Source of the DNA: Turritopsis dohrnii
Taxonomy: Eukaryota > Cnidaria > Hydrozoa > Anthoathecata > Oceaniidae
DNA: 64,000 nt
Assembly: GCA_027922465.2 (NCBI GenBank)
Contig: BQMF02000294.1
Coordinates: 434,001 to 498,000, forward strand
Direction: 5' to 3'
In this document: positions 44,465 to 56,496 of the stretch, one piece after another
How the letters are laid out: the number at the start of each line of letters is the position of its first letter
Position numbering within the stretch: the stretch's first letter is position 1
Translations under genes and position numbers: made by a program
Notes under the pieces: model-generated
What the model was told of the DNA's origin: nothing
The model's database searches: none
What the model saw: the letters and a program-made list of their open reading frames with translations, nothing else

Positions 44465-45656
44465 CTAGCCGCCCAGGAGGCGTCGCTCACCACCCATGTT
44501 CTGCATGCATTCACAAAAACTAAAATGAAGAATTGGCAATGATAAGTTTGCCCATGTTTTAGAGTGTTGAATATAACTGGTAATAAGTTTTACTAGTTTT
44601 AGTTAATGTGAGTTGAACCGAGAGAGAGCATTAGTCAATTAAGTTTCCCCTGGAGACATAAAAGAATCAAACATCAACATAATAATAAAAATTGGAACAT
44701 CAAAATTCTCGATATTCCCTCTTTTTAACCAAAACCATGTTTTTATGCCCAGAAGATGAAATGAAGAACATATGCAAAACTATTTACCAAATCAGAATGA
44801 AAATTTTTACCCTGGAGACGCAAATTATAACCAAACATCGCAATACTTAAAATGCCCTACTATTGACCAAAAACTATTTTTTTGAAACACAGAAAATACA
44901 AAGTAACTTGTACGTAGAACAAATCATAATAAAACTGAATAAAGGTTTTGTAAAATTATTTTTTACCCTGGAGACGTGAAACAAACATTGCAACACTTTA
45001 AATGCCTTACTTCAGACCAAAACCATGTTTTTACATGCAGAAGATTTAATGCAGAAAAAAATGGCAATACAACAAAGAAGTGTGTATTGTATGCGCAGAA
45101 TAGAAGTAACTTTAGTGTAAAAAAGCAATACAGAACACAAAACCAAACATTGAATAACATTACAAAATGTGAATTGAAAACAAATCGATACCTTCCAACT
45201 GTGTTTCTTTCGTGCCGAAGTTACATTGGACAGAATTTTTAAATTCGATAATCTGTTCTTCACCAACCATCGACATCATGATCTAAAACATGAGTTTCAT
45301 TTCTTTATTGTTATTGTATTTTTTATTTTGCTTTTCTAAAAGAAAAAAGATTTCGAATGCATAATGATTCAAATAACTAAATCGTATTATGACAAACAAA
45401 TAAACAAACAAAAAGGAACTTCGAGAACATATATTAAACTCAAAAACAATAATTGAAGACATAAACTAAATAATAAAAAGTGTATAGGTAAAGACTTTTG
45501 AAAATATGAAAACATTCGAATAATATATATACAAAAAACCTAAACATACTATGACGATATTGAAAGAAAGCAAAACAAACTAAAAGAAACTTCAAGAGCA
45601 CATTTACCTTATGAATAATAATTAAAAACACAAAGTATCCTTGGTAAAAAACGCTT
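44465..45656 (-). mobile_element. Helitron J, 5' truncated
   Basis: 3' CTAG/hairpin at 44465. It follows Helitron G closely, including the uninterrupted array site near 44783, and then breaks off at the helicase fragment starting about 45672. Confidence 0.72.
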
Positions 45657-45866
45657 TGGCATAACCTGATACATTGTTTTATCTTGATGGACCAGCTGGC
45701 ACAGGTAAAACGATTACATGTAACTATGTTATAGCAGCATATAGGGGCAGAGGTTGGAAAGTCGCTACTGCTGGATATACAGGTATTGCAGCATATGGCT
45801 GCTGCCTTCTAATAGTATTCATTGTTTCGTTTGCCTGTTCCTGTTTTAGAAAAAAGTGTTTTTAAT

Positions 45867-46061
45867 TGTAATATTTGGAAAATGTGGAAACGGGAAGAGA
45901 CAACACGTGTTTACATTAGAAGGCAGCAGCCATATTTTCCGCACCAGAAAGCACCTCCCATTTGCCCAGTGTATTATGCCAATCGGTATTCAGCAAAGTA
46001 GACATTGGATTGCAGACGCAGAGAAGATGGCGGAGAGGATGTGTAACGGAGGAACATCACA
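45867..46061 (-). repeat. 3' LTR
   Basis: 195 bp, TG...CA termini. It differs from the 5' LTR at a small number of positions. In element orientation it begins TGTGATGTTCC. Confidence 0.9.
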
Positions 46062-46074
46062 TCTCTTCCCCACC
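46062..46074 (-). other. Polypurine tract
   Basis: GGTGGGGAAGAGA on the minus strand, directly before the 3' LTR. It primes plus-strand synthesis. Confidence 0.8.
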
Positions 46075-47400
46075 GACAGAATAGTCTGCTAAGTATGCTG
46101 GCATCCGACGGATTCGTTTCTGGCGGTCCTGTGATGATATGTCAGGAACATCTTGTGATGGTTGTTCTTCTTGCTGCAACAATTGTTCATCACTGGATTC
46201 GTTGGTTTCTCCTGGATCAATGTCATCCTCGTTACTGGACTCATCGGTTTCTGTTGGGTTATTGTCATCCTCATCTGATGAGCTTAACTCGTCTTGGTAC
46301 GGCACAGTGACATCAGAGGCATCGTTAACAGTAGATTGTGCGTCATCCGCAATCGGTTGATATGCTGCAATAGACTCTATGTCAGACCCGTCAGAGTCAT
46401 CAGAGAGCTGCTTTGAATATCCATTGCCTCGGAATGAATCGGCGACAGGATTACCACGAAAGATCTTGACATCCACACTGTTCCGCATGAACTCTCGCCC
46501 GTTACGATTAAGAGTGACAGCATTTCCACGTACTTCCATTACTCGGCATGGTTCCGGTTCCCAGCGGGTCGGAATCTTGTTCCTGTGTCTTGATTTATTG
46601 GCTACGAGTACAAAGTTACCTGCTTTAATGAGGTGATCTTTGGTACGATTGAATTGATGGGCGTGCTTTTTGATCTTAAGTTTGCGGGGAGCATCCGTAC
46701 CTCTTACACTCTTTGTGGGCTTGAGGGTAGTCTCAGTAAATGGAATCTTGTCTCGAATTTTGTGACCAAACATCAGATCAGCTGGTGCTACCCCAGTAGT
46801 CGCATGTGGGGTGGTGCCATAAGACAACAGAAAGTTCTGCAAGGCCAATCTCCAGTCAGAGCCATCTGCTACAGCGGTTTGAATACACTTTTTAAGAGTT
46901 CGATTGAACCTTTCGACTTCGCCGTTTGACTGTGGGTGGTAGGGCTCGACCCTACAATGTTTGATGTTAAATTCTCTCATCAAGCAAGCAAACTTCTCAC
47001 TGATGAATTGTGGGCCGTTGTCGATGATGATCTCCACAGGACTTCCATAACGACAGAAAAGTTTACGAAGTTTTGAGTTTACTGCATCAGAGTCAATTTT
47101 GTGAAGTTACCTCAGGTAACGGCTATGATAATCAACGCAAACCAGAAGATTTTCACCACTCAGGAAAGGACCGCAGATATTGCATCCCAATAACAGCCAT
47201 GGTTTATTTGGCATTTCCGTCATCTTCAGCGGTGTATGGTTTGGAGCTGCCTCAACGAGCTGACAGGGGTGACAAGTATTAAAAAATTTCTCCGCTTCCT
47301 TATTCATGCCGGGCCACCAAACTTTCGATCGTAAACGCTCTTTTGTCCGTACAATTCCTTGATGTCCCTCATGAGCTAGTTCCAGCACTCGTCTATGCAA
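46075..47400 (-). pseudogene. Gypsy integrase
   Basis: 47400-47107 holds the zinc-binding HHCC part: HRRVLELAHEGHQGIVRT and VWWPGMNKEAEKFFNTCHPC. The core follows with LLGCNICGPFLSG, where a catalytic Asp would be expected at the Asn of CNICGP, then a stop/frameshift near 47108. EIIIDNGPQFISEKFACLM and YHPQSNGEVERFNRTLKK supply the second Asp and the Glu region. The tail is acidic with repeated SSDEDDNNPTETDE-type blocks and ends near the polypurine tract. No chromodomain. Integrates the cDNA in the intact family. Confidence 0.85.
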
Positions 47401-49290
47401 CGACTATGGAACAAGTATACAATCTTTGAACAAGACGATTTCATCCTTGATGGACAGGAACGGCTTCCATGGATGTGCACGTTTGAATTTATCTGCGCTG
47501 AAATCTCCACTGATAATACGCTCTTTCAATGCAGAAATTTGCGTGTCATTATTCGTAGCAAGTTGGAATTCAGTCTTAGAAATGGGGAGCGGAAGAGTAA
47601 ATGTATGATTCGGCAGTACGGTGGTCTCGATGTGAATATGGCAACGGATTCGATTGTGACAGGAAATCTGCGGAGTTGTTGTGCCCAGTTTGGTACAGCA
47701 CACGGAAGGAGAATGGGGTTAGACGCATAATCCAACGTTCGATTCGTGGTGGTGGTTTCGCACTTGCTTCAAAGAGGGAGACTAGAGGCTTGTGATCAGT
47801 TATGACTGTAAATTTCATGCCGTATAAGTATATTTTGAAGCGTTGGATAGCAAAGAAGATAGCTAGGTATTCTCGTTCAATTTGTCCGTATCGTTGCTCC
47901 AAGGGTGTCAAAGAGCGACTAGCATAGCTGACAGGTTTGAACTTACTGTCTAGCTATTTCTGTGCAATGACAGCACCTAAACCAGTGGGTGATGCATCAC
48001 AGGTTACATGAGTTTCCGCATTTGGATTAAAGTATGCAAGGGTTCCAGCAGAGACGAGCGCACGTTTTAGGATGTTAAAAGCATTCTGGTGTTCGACTTT
48101 CCAAACCCAATCACTGTCTTTCTTGATCAGTTGTTGCAGGGGGGCGGTTATGGTTGCCAAGTTTGGTATGAAGCTGCCACAGTAAGAGATCATTCCAAGA
48201 AATGATCTGAGCTCCTTTTGATTTGTGGGCGGCATTAGTGCATCTACCGTTTCGACTTGAATCGGATCTGGTGACAGTCCCTATTCGGATAACACATGTC
48301 CCATGTATGTAACTTTAGTTTGAAGAAATTTGCACTTTTTTCTGTTAGCGGTGATGTTGTGCTCACGAAGGCGCAGGAGGACCTCCTCAATTTTGGCATA
48401 CATTTCCTCAGCTGTCTCAGCTCCGATAATAATGTCATCAGAAATGTTATGTACCCTATCTATGCCTTGGAGAACACGCTCGATCTCCCTTTGAAATATT
48501 TCAGATGACGGACTCATACCATAAATTAGTCGAGTGTATCTGCAAGCAAATGCTGTTAGATCTCGAGAGTCCTCGTGAAGTGTAATTTGGTGATAACCTT
48601 GGCTCCTCAAGGGTTGGTATCTGATAGGGTTCACGAATAATGCTCATATTTGCCCTACGCATATCGACACAGAGTCTTATGTTCCCATTACTTTTGGGTG
48701 CAACTTGCAACGGATTCACCCATGCCGGTGGTGTTTTAACCTTCTCTAACACTCCAAGATCTAGAATGTTTCCAATCTCATCATCTAATTTCTTTTGCAG
48801 CAAAATCGGCAACCGTCGCGGAGGTTGAACAACAGGTGTTACAGTTTCATCGACTTGAATCCTCACCTTGACATCTTTCAATTGGCCCAATCCTTCGAAT
48901 CTGTCAGCATAGGTGTCCAAGAGAGATGTAAGCTCTTTTGGAGTATTGATGTTATTCACAACCTCAGTGTGGCTAGGTGGACTGATTCGCAGTAGGTTTA
49001 AAGCACTGGCGGTATCACGACCCAATATGGAAACATCAACTCGCGGTAGAACTAGTATTGTGGAAGTGGTACTGATACCTTTAAACGAAAAAGTTGTGTT
49101 AAACTGTCCGATAATGTTCAATGGTTCTGCCGCATTAAACGTGTAGACTACCTTTTCGTATGGACTTATTGCTGGCTTTGGTTGTATCTTGTCAAAGTCT
49201 GACTTACCTATGATATTGACAGTACTGCCACTATCTATCATAAACTCCATCGTGTTTGATTTTCCAACCACAACCGACTGCAACGGTGAG
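47401..49290 (-). pseudogene. Gypsy protease, reverse transcriptase and RNase H
   Basis: The protease motif is FMIDSGSTVNIIG (near 49240). The RT has VNPLQVAPKSNGNIRLCVDM, then a deletion that removes the segment with the first catalytic Asp (the frame jumps near 48620 from YQIPTLEE to GYHQITLHED). Then FACRYTRLIYGMSPSSEIFQ, NISDDIIIG (motif C) and the thumb follow. In-frame TAG codons interrupt near 48283, 47957 and 47404. RNase H includes TCDASPTGLGAVIAQK and REYLAIFFAIQRFKIYLYGM. Clearly inactive. Confidence 0.88.
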
Positions 49291-51033
49291 CGATTCGAAC
49301 TGGCAATGGTAAAGCAGTACTCATCATCTCAGCTACTGGAGACATCTTCACCTTGACGGTACACGACAGAATGCTTGGCAGTGTTGAGGAAACGTACAAC
49401 ATCTTTTGACTGACATAACTTGCTAAAATGTCCCTGGCGCCCGCACTTGTTGCAAGTCTTACCTTTGATGATCTCGCATTTGTTGGCCAAGTGCGCGGTG
49501 CTGCCGCAGCGATAGCATGATCGGTTGGAGGACGGGGAAGGTGACGGACAATCGTTACCTCAGCTTATTCCTGACTTTCGGAGCTTGATTTTACGGAAAT
49601 CAAGTTTGTTGACAGCATCAAAATCGTCATCATCATCAACGGAGTGACCGGCGGCAACGTTGCTTCTATCTTCGTACTGCTTCGCATGACGATCGGCAGC
49701 TTCTATAGCTTGCGCAATGCTCATCATCTTCTCGAAGTTAAAATTCGGCTCCCGTAATAATCGCTTACGTAATTTTGACGATCGGCATTTTTCAATCACT
49801 TGGTCTACGATCTCCTCGTCTTTGTTATGAAATTCACATGTCTATATATTAATAGCCGATTCTCTGTCTGTCTGTTTGTTTGTCTGTCACGCAAAATGGT
49901 AGATTAAGTTGTGAGCGAAATTATTTCTTTTTTTGTGTGCGACGTGAGTTCGAAGCAAATACATTGCAACCCCAATCGAACCTGACTTTTTTTGGCTGAT
50001 GAACTAATAGGAATAACGTTTTGTTTTTATCATTATTGTTAGTTTTATATTCCACGTTGACTGGGCTTTGAAAACAGTACATCAACTAAATATAAAGAAA
50101 CTAACTGATTAAACATTTTGGACAAAAAGCAGCAGTGGCAGAACGTGGCAGCATATGTTTGGTTTGCCTAACTCTTGCCTGACTGTCTGAGATGGGTGAA
50201 CTTTTTTTTGAGCAATCAAAATGTTTAAAAACCGATAGGTAAAAAAAGAGTATCATATCAAAACAAAATGTTTTTTTTTTGCTTTTCTTTCAATAAATTA
50301 ATTTGTTCTTTTAATTGTTAAGCGTTCTGATCGAACGTTTTTTTATTCTATTTATTCATTTAGCACGTGCCTTTTTTCTCTCCTCCGTGTGAACTTTTAA
50401 AGAAGAGAAACCATTTTCCCCCTGTTTGATAGCACCCATGTTAGAGCACGTAACTTTTTTAAAACAAAAGCTAATAAAAAGTTGAAGTTTTCTCTCTCTA
50501 CGTTTTGAGTGTATTGTTACACTGATAAAAGATTGGTTTTACCAGAGGTTGTGACTTCGAATCTGCTTCTGGTTGAACACAAGTTATTTGAGCCGTTTAT
50601 AAGGAAATTTGATACAGTGATACAGAGCAGGTGGACATGGGCGGCGAGCGACGCCGCCTTGGCGGCTAGTCTTTGCTAAAGACCTAAGTCTTGTAACATA
50701 AGATTCAATATTCTCATTTACTTCTTGAATGCAACTACGGAACACGTGTCGTTCGAAATGTTTGTTTTGTTTTGGTTTGAAATATGTGTCCAAGGCATTC
50801 AGAGCGTCTTCAAAATTCGGTCCAACGTTTGGTAGAGTGTCGAAGATTTCTTGAACATCAACTCCTGTGCAGTGTAATAACAAGGCTCCTTTTTGACTAG
50901 CGTCTGTAACGCCAGCAGCGACAATATACGTCTTGAAGCTATACACCCACTTTGTCCAACGTGATCCCAGACTGTTAGGCTCTCCTTTCGCATTGAAGAT
51001 ATTCGGTGGATTGATCGACAAAGCTTTAGCCAT
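49291..51033 (-). pseudogene. Gypsy gag, split by a Helitron
   Basis: It starts at MAKALSINPPNIF (51033), the first Met after the leader, followed by TDASQKGALLLHCTGVDVQE, ALDTYFKPKQNKHFERHVF and ESYVTRLRSLAKT. The Helitron at 49841-50669 interrupts, and gag resumes CEFHNKDEEIVDQVIEKC, LREPNFNFEKMMSIAQAIEA. Two CCHC knuckles follow, CYRCGSTAHLANKC and CNKCGRQGHFSKLC, which bind RNA in the family. Stops near 49325 and 49560 separate it from the protease. Confidence 0.85.
49841..50669 (+). mobile_element. Non-autonomous Helitron inside Gypsy gag
   Basis: 5' TCTATATATTAATAGCC at 49841, 3' hairpin and CTAG at 50666-50669, followed by T. Gag reads on across the site (LRSLAKT then CEFHNK) when the element is ignored, with no bases duplicated or lost. 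The base before the 5' end is G, not A. An 829-bp copy of the same family as 4846-5692. Confidence 0.92.
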
Positions 51034-51078
51034 CGTAGAAGCGAACGTGTCAGTAAGTACGAATGCAAAAAAAATTAT

Positions 51079-51094
51079 CCTGTTCACAGCGCCA
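51079..51094 (-). other. Primer-binding site
   Basis: TGGCGCTGTGAACAGG on the minus strand, two bases inside the 5' LTR. The TGGCGC start is usual for tRNA-primed Gypsy elements. The tRNA is not assigned. Confidence 0.7.
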
Positions 51095-51096
51095 GT

Positions 51097-51291
51097 TGTA
51101 ATATTCAGAAAATGTGGAAACGGAAAGAGACAACACATGTTTACATTAGAAGGCAGCAGCCATATTTTCCGCACCAGAAAGCACCTCCCGTTTGCCCTGT
51201 GTATTATGCCAATCGGTATTCAGCAAAGTAGACATTGGATTGCAGACGCAGAGAAGATGGCGGAGAGGATGCGTAACAGAGGAACATCACA
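51097..51291 (-). repeat. 5' LTR
   Basis: 195 bp, same length as the 3' LTR and nearly identical. The 5-bp target copy GTAAT follows at 51292-51296. Confidence 0.9.
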
Positions 51292-52396
51292 GTAATGTAA
51301 CTCCAACATCAAAACATGCTGAATACTTACGTAGTGTAGACCTGTTTCTCATCGATGAAGCAACAATGGTTTCCACTCATATTTTTCATGTCATCGATCG
51401 ATTACTTAGTGATGTTTGTAAAAACGATACTCTTTTGGTGGCAAAGTACTGTTATGGGGCGGATATTTCTGTCAATGCTTACCTGTGTAAAGAAAGCAAA
51501 ACCTACTGATGTTACTGAGTTGTGTTTAACCAGTTCTGCATTGAGGGCTTCAGTGTCAAAATTCTCATTAACTCAAAACATGAGAGCTAGACCTGAGGAG
51601 CAACAATTTTGTCAGTGGCTGTTGCAATTGGGTAATGGGGAATTACCATTTAAACAAGATGATTGAAATTCCACATTGCTGTGTCGTGCCTGAAAACACA
51701 TCGCTTATTTCAGTCATGTTTGACGGCCTGGAACATCATCAATATGCTTCAACTGCTATTTTGACACCTACAAATGAGCGGTCATTAATAATTAATAATG
51801 AGGTGTTGGAAAGATTGCCTGGTGACCCAGTTTGCTATTATAGTGCTGATGAAGTTGATTGTGATGATGAGGATGAGCGACAAAATTATCTGCTTGATTT
51901 TTTAAATAGCATCACACCATCCGGTATGCCTCCACATTGTTTGAAACTTAAAGTTGGAGCAATAATTATGCTTTTCCGAAATTTGAACATCAAGAAGGGT
52001 CTTTGCAACGGGACATGCTTGATTGTTTGGGAACTATCGCAGAATTTTATTAAAGCTGACGTTTTGACAGGGTCAGCCTTTGGAGAAACTATTTTCATAC
52101 CTAGGGTACAATTGTCACCCTCTGACACAGGTATGCCTTTCACTTTTAAACGTAGACAACTGCCGATACGTTTGGCTCATTCTTTCACTGTTAATAAGAG
52201 TCAAGGTCAAACATTTGAAAAAATTGGTTTATTTCTACAACGATTGCGGTTTTCACATGGTCAGGTATATGTCGCCTGTTCTAGGGCAAAAGCATTTGAT
52301 AATGTTTAAGTTAAAGTTGCTGCCACAGGTAAACAAGGTTACATCAATGGGAAGTTGTATACACAGAATGTTCTCTTCCCACAAGTTTTACAGTAA

Positions 52397-53007
52397 ATTA
52401 TTTATGTGTTTACATACAAGGCGTCAGAAGCTTTATGGTTTGCAGCAAATGTTTATAAATATCACTACTCCCTTGCCTATTCCTCGACTCACCCAATATG
52501 GCTGACTATGTTTAAATTGTGTAGCATTGTTCTGTGCTCTGTCGTTTTCACAAAATTCAAAGAAGGATGTAGTAAAACACTCTTTCTCTTGCGCGTGGTG
52601 CGTTTAAGTGTAGAGAGTGGTGCTGGGCTGGTTGGTGGTGTGGAGAAGGGTGGTGTGGAGAAGGGAGGCATGAATGCTTTTTCCTTCTATAGAATGACTT
52701 CCAACTGTTGTAGGTCATAACATGAGGAGCTAAAAATCTCTTGCATGTGTAAGTAAACTCAGAAACTTAGAAATCGTGTTTTTCTATAATTATTTCAGTT
52801 CAGTTGTTGGGGTTAGGGTTGGGATAATCAATCAGGTATATAAGGAGAAGTGAAAGCATAAACAATCAATCACTTATTTGTTTAACGTAGGAACCTTGTG
52901 AAAAGTGTATAAATAAGAATATTTTATCATGATGCCATCTAACTCTTCCTGATTTTCAATTCATATATGACCTCAATCATTGGCTGCTAATTATTATTAT
53001 ATTATTA
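52397..53007. other. 3' region of Helitron E, no gene
   Basis: Contains a short direct repeat GGTGGTGTGGAGAAGGG (about 52632-52668) and an ATT microsatellite near 52990. I found no convincing micro-exon series here. Confidence 0.35.
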
Positions 53008-53481
53008 TTATACTCGTTCGCCGCCCATGTTCAGCATGCGTTGACTTCATGTAAAATAAAATTAAGGAATTGGCAACCGAAAGTAATCCCATGTTATAGA
53101 GCTCGAAAAACTGATAAAAAATGTATGGGATTGTTCCGCTACGATCAACTGTTACAGAGATATCATTGTTCAAAGATTTTGATGACGTCACAGACCCCTC
53201 ACCAAAAAAATTAGACACAAATTTTTCGTCACCCCATTGCCTGTATTGCGGACCCCAAAAAAGGTCAGTTATCTTTATTGGTTATCGAGATAATTTTCCC
53301 TAAACGTCACATTCAATTAGGGTCTCAATACAATGGTTTCACACTGACGTCGCGCACAAGAAGAGAAATAATTTATGTGTGATCTTACATTGCTGACTCC
53401 CCAATTTCTTTCGCAGTTCACATCTACCATTTTGTGTGACTTACAGACAGACAGACAGAGAATCGGCTATTAATATATAGA
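53008..53481 (-). mobile_element. Non-autonomous Helitron, 3' end truncated
   Basis: The 5' end is at 53480-53481 (TCTATATATTAATAGCC on the minus strand). On the 3' side only the outer hairpin arm remains (TCGCCGCCCATG, about 53008). Same interior as array copies 1 and 3. Confidence 0.8.
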
Positions 53482-54049
53482 TAGTAACTTGCTTAAAAGT
53501 TTTTACGGCTTTTTTTTCAAAACGGATGAGCAAGAATTCCGCGTTCCCGTGTGCAAACCCCGTGACGAAAATTTCAATCAAGGAATCAGGACTGGAAAGT
53601 GTACTGATGTTGTAGAGGTCGAAAAACTGATCAAAAAATTGTATGGGATCGTTTCGCTACGACCAACTGTTGCAGAGATATCATCAATCAAAGATTTTGA
53701 TAACGTCATATCCGAGTATGTACCAAATAAAATTTGGGGCCAAATGTTGCGTCTCCCGTTCATCCGTATCACAGACCCCAAAAAACGTCAGTTATCCCTA
53801 TTGATTCTCGAGATATTTCCCCCAAAACCGTCGCGTTCTATTGGGGATGCAATGCAATGATTCCCCGTGATCGTAAAAAAACTGACGTCAAATGATGCCA
53901 CGTGCTTTTGGAATGATCGTGAAAAAAGTGTCTCTCGCCTCTACGTGGTTTTACGCACACATAAGAGGACGATGACCGTAAATTAAAACTACATATATCA
54001 CTCTCTAAAATAAAAGTGGGATGCACAATCGCGGATTATTATAATAAGA
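53482..54049 (-). mobile_element. Non-autonomous Helitron
   Basis: 5' end TCTTATTATAATAATCCGCG at 54048-54049. The 3' side begins TAGTAACTTG, so the C of CTAG is lost or shared at the junction with the preceding element. No coding sequence. Confidence 0.7.
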
Positions 54050-54312
54050 TAAAATGGGCTCATTTGAATTTTTAGGATAATTGATCTATTAGTATAGTTA
54101 AAAAGCTATGAGATGTTAGCAAACAAATGAAAGTATTGTGATTAGACTTTAATAGATGCATCAGTATTGTGGCATATGTAAACAGATATACAGGAAAAGT
54201 AAAAAGAACTTGAATAACACAGCTAACCTAGGAAAATAGCAAAAAACTAACTTTAGATATTTTTAATATTTTTAATCATCAACATGTATTATGTATGTAT
54301 ATATATATATAA
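54050..54312. other. Spacer between Helitrons
   Basis: No feature seen. AT-rich with a TATATATATA run before the next element. Confidence 0.35.
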
Positions 54313-55786
54313 CTAGTAACCCGTGTAAAAAATCTTTACGGGTTTTAATTCTCAAAATGACATCTCAAAAATGGTGTCAAAAAATTAATTTACAAAATGA
54401 TAAACAGAAAGTGCATTAGTGTTGTAGTCACCACTTCGTCAATAACGCGGACCATAAAATAGAAGTTGTTTTCTTAGAGGTTTTAAAGATCTTTTCCAAA
54501 TAACTTCGAGTCTAATTTAGGAGGCAATGTGATGGTTCCCCTGATTTTAAACACCCACTTAAACAGACACAACCTAGATAAAACATTTTCCAAGTTTGCA
54601 ATCATCACTGGAGTGCGCTCAAAAAAATCGTTTTACTTGGAAGATCTGAAACCCATCAAAAATAAAAAATACGCGCTGTGCATCCGCTATTTTCACTCCC
54701 TAAATAAATTGCATCTTGTGTAAAATATTTTACGTGTTTTGATTTTAAAATAATAATGTCTCAGAAAATGGCCACAAAAATTTTAATCACGGAAAGATGT
54801 TGAGAAAGTAAATCCAACTGATCTGAAAAATACAGTAACCGTTACCGAGATATCTCAGATATCTGCCGATCAAACACCACAGCCCTGTTCACCAATGTTG
54901 CGTGGACCATCAAAATGTCGTTCTCGAGATATCTTCCGAAAAGCGCTTTGCACGATTCGAGATGCAATGCAATGGTTCCCCGTGATTAAAAAATGTAACG
55001 TCAATATGGAAAAAACTCCTCACCCTTTTAATTAAAAACTCTGTAGGTATTCCAGATAAAGCATTTTACCTGTTCATTATCAACACTGCACATCATAAAC
55101 ATCTTTTTACTCGGAAGATCTGAAACACATTAAAAATATTCATATTAAATCCTTTCACGATACGATCTAGAAATAAGTTGTGCGCACATGAAAACAACAG
55201 AAAGATTAAAATCCAAGATCCAAGGTAAACAGAAGCTATTTTGCTATTTTGAAAAGCCAAAACCGTAAGTCGTAAACGTGTCAAAACAAATTAATACCTT
55301 CGAACCAATCCAGAACGTCATGATTTAAAATTCATTTCTTCAAAGTTCATTGTTTTTATTGGTCTTCCCTAAAGGAGAAGTAATGATGCAGAAACCCTAA
55401 ACAAAACAAACAAAAAAAGTTCAAGAGCGTACTTACCCTAAAAACATTAATAAATCTTCGTGTAATACTTTCGTTACTAACTTCGTTGTCCTGAGATTTC
55501 TTACTCTCGTATGTTTCACCACCTCTTTTTCAAAATAGCAAATGAAAACTTGCTGGCAAAGGAACGTCAACGCTATCAATTCTTGATCTTGCGAACAATC
55601 AAAACATTTAAAACGATCAAATGCGCTGTGAGGGTTTTTTCTGCTTATACTAATGGTGAATGTGTCTTGCACGGTCTAACTGCCGCTATATGACCACGAT
55701 TAAGAAGATTTTGACCGTGAAGAACAACCCGAAACATTCACTCTCTAAACTAAAAACTGGATGCACAGCGCGTATTAGGATATAGA
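54313..55786 (-). mobile_element. Non-autonomous Helitron, second terminus type
   Basis: 3' CTAG at 54313-54316 with hairpin CCCGT...ACGGG. 5' end TCTATATCCTAATACGCGCT at 55785-55786. It is related to 19920-20903 and contains an internal duplication (blocks near 54500 and 54950). Confidence 0.78.
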
Positions 55787-55810
55787 TGTAGAATCAATTA
55801 AACAGCTACT

Positions 55811-56347
55811 ATGTCTGAAAAGTACTTGTTATGTGGTTGTGGTATGCAGCTAGCTCTTTCTTGTAACTATAGCAGTAACTGTGGAAAGGTATATTTCAGA
55901 TTTTAACACTACTGAGCTAAAACGTTTGTTGGTATATGATTAATTTATTTTATTAATTTATTGTCTTCTTTGATGAAACTTATTTGAAACTGCAATCCTG
56001 TTTAAGCACTGTCTGTGGCCAACTGCTTGATGTCATCATCATTGCTTCTTCCTTCAATGTCTTCAGTGACCGAAAGTGCAGTGTTAGCACAGCAGGATAG
56101 AACAAGAAGCTCCACTGCTAACTCTTGTGGAAAAGGTATGTTTATGTTGTGTTTTATTTTGCCACGTGTTTTATTTGCTAAATTGACGATGATGATGACT
56201 TTATGTTTTGTTTTAGATGTTTTACTTTCTTTAGATACTTTAATTTCAACATCCTTACTTCCTAATACACCTGTAATGTCCCACTTCAGTCATGACACAA
56301 CAGGAAAACTTAAAGCTTTCCTCCCTTGCCACAACATATATAACTGA
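55811..56347 (+). CDS. Small spliced gene of unknown function
   Basis: Exon 56007-56135 reads LSVANCLMSSSLLLPSMSSV, TESAVLAQQDRTRSSTANSC, GK and ends in phase 1 at GTATGT. Exon 56217-56347, after GTTTTAG, continues DVLLSLDTLISTSLLPNTPV, MSHFSHDTTGKLKAF and stops at TGA 56345. A polyadenylation signal AATAAA follows near 56379. A possible first exon, 55811-55888 (MSEKYLLCGCGMQLALSCNY), ends at GTATAT in phase 0. It therefore does not join directly, and an exon is missing or it belongs elsewhere. It is Ser/Thr-rich with no domain recognised. Confidence 0.4.
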
Positions 56348-56496
56348 AAACATTCAGAATGTCACAGTAATACAGAAAATAAACTTTATTTTTCATAATT
56401 TACTTCGTCAAGTCCAATATTTCCACAACACGTTTTTACTTTTATAAGAGCTCGACTACCCGTTCCGCCATTTTTCAAAACAACATCCGAAGGCCT

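Larger units (their letters stand above)
45867..51291 (-). mobile_element. Gypsy-type LTR retrotransposon
   Basis: Two 195-bp LTRs bracket gag-pol in minus orientation, inside a Helitron helicase. The flanks TTAAT (45862-45866) and GTAAT (51292-51296) are a 5-bp target duplication with one mismatch. A primer-binding site, polypurine tract, CCHC knuckles, protease, RT, RNase H and integrase are all recognisable, but frames are broken and a Helitron sits in gag. No envelope gene is seen. Confidence 0.92.
45672..52396 (+). pseudogene. Helitron E helicase, split by a Gypsy retrotransposon
   Basis: The left piece (45672-45866) reads FYLDGPAGTGKTITCNYVIA and YTGIAA, with a frameshift. The right piece (51292-52396) continues TSKHAEYLRSVDLFLIDEAT, several frameshifts, then NMRARPEEQQF, ITPSGMPPHCLKLKVGA, VNKSQGQT and YVACSRAKAFDNV, and ends NVLFPQVLQ at 52396. 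It is close to the helicase of Helitron B. A stop replaces the codon after DNV. Rep is absent, so the element was already truncated or rearranged before the Gypsy insertion. Confidence 0.88.

Noticed and set aside
46095..46929. Several plus-strand frames across the Gypsy integrase
   Set aside because: Antisense shadows. Integrase motifs are on the minus strand.
52397..53007. Micro-exon gene in Helitron E
   Set aside because: No series of phase-consistent exons could be built after the helicase. The 3' part is probably truncated.
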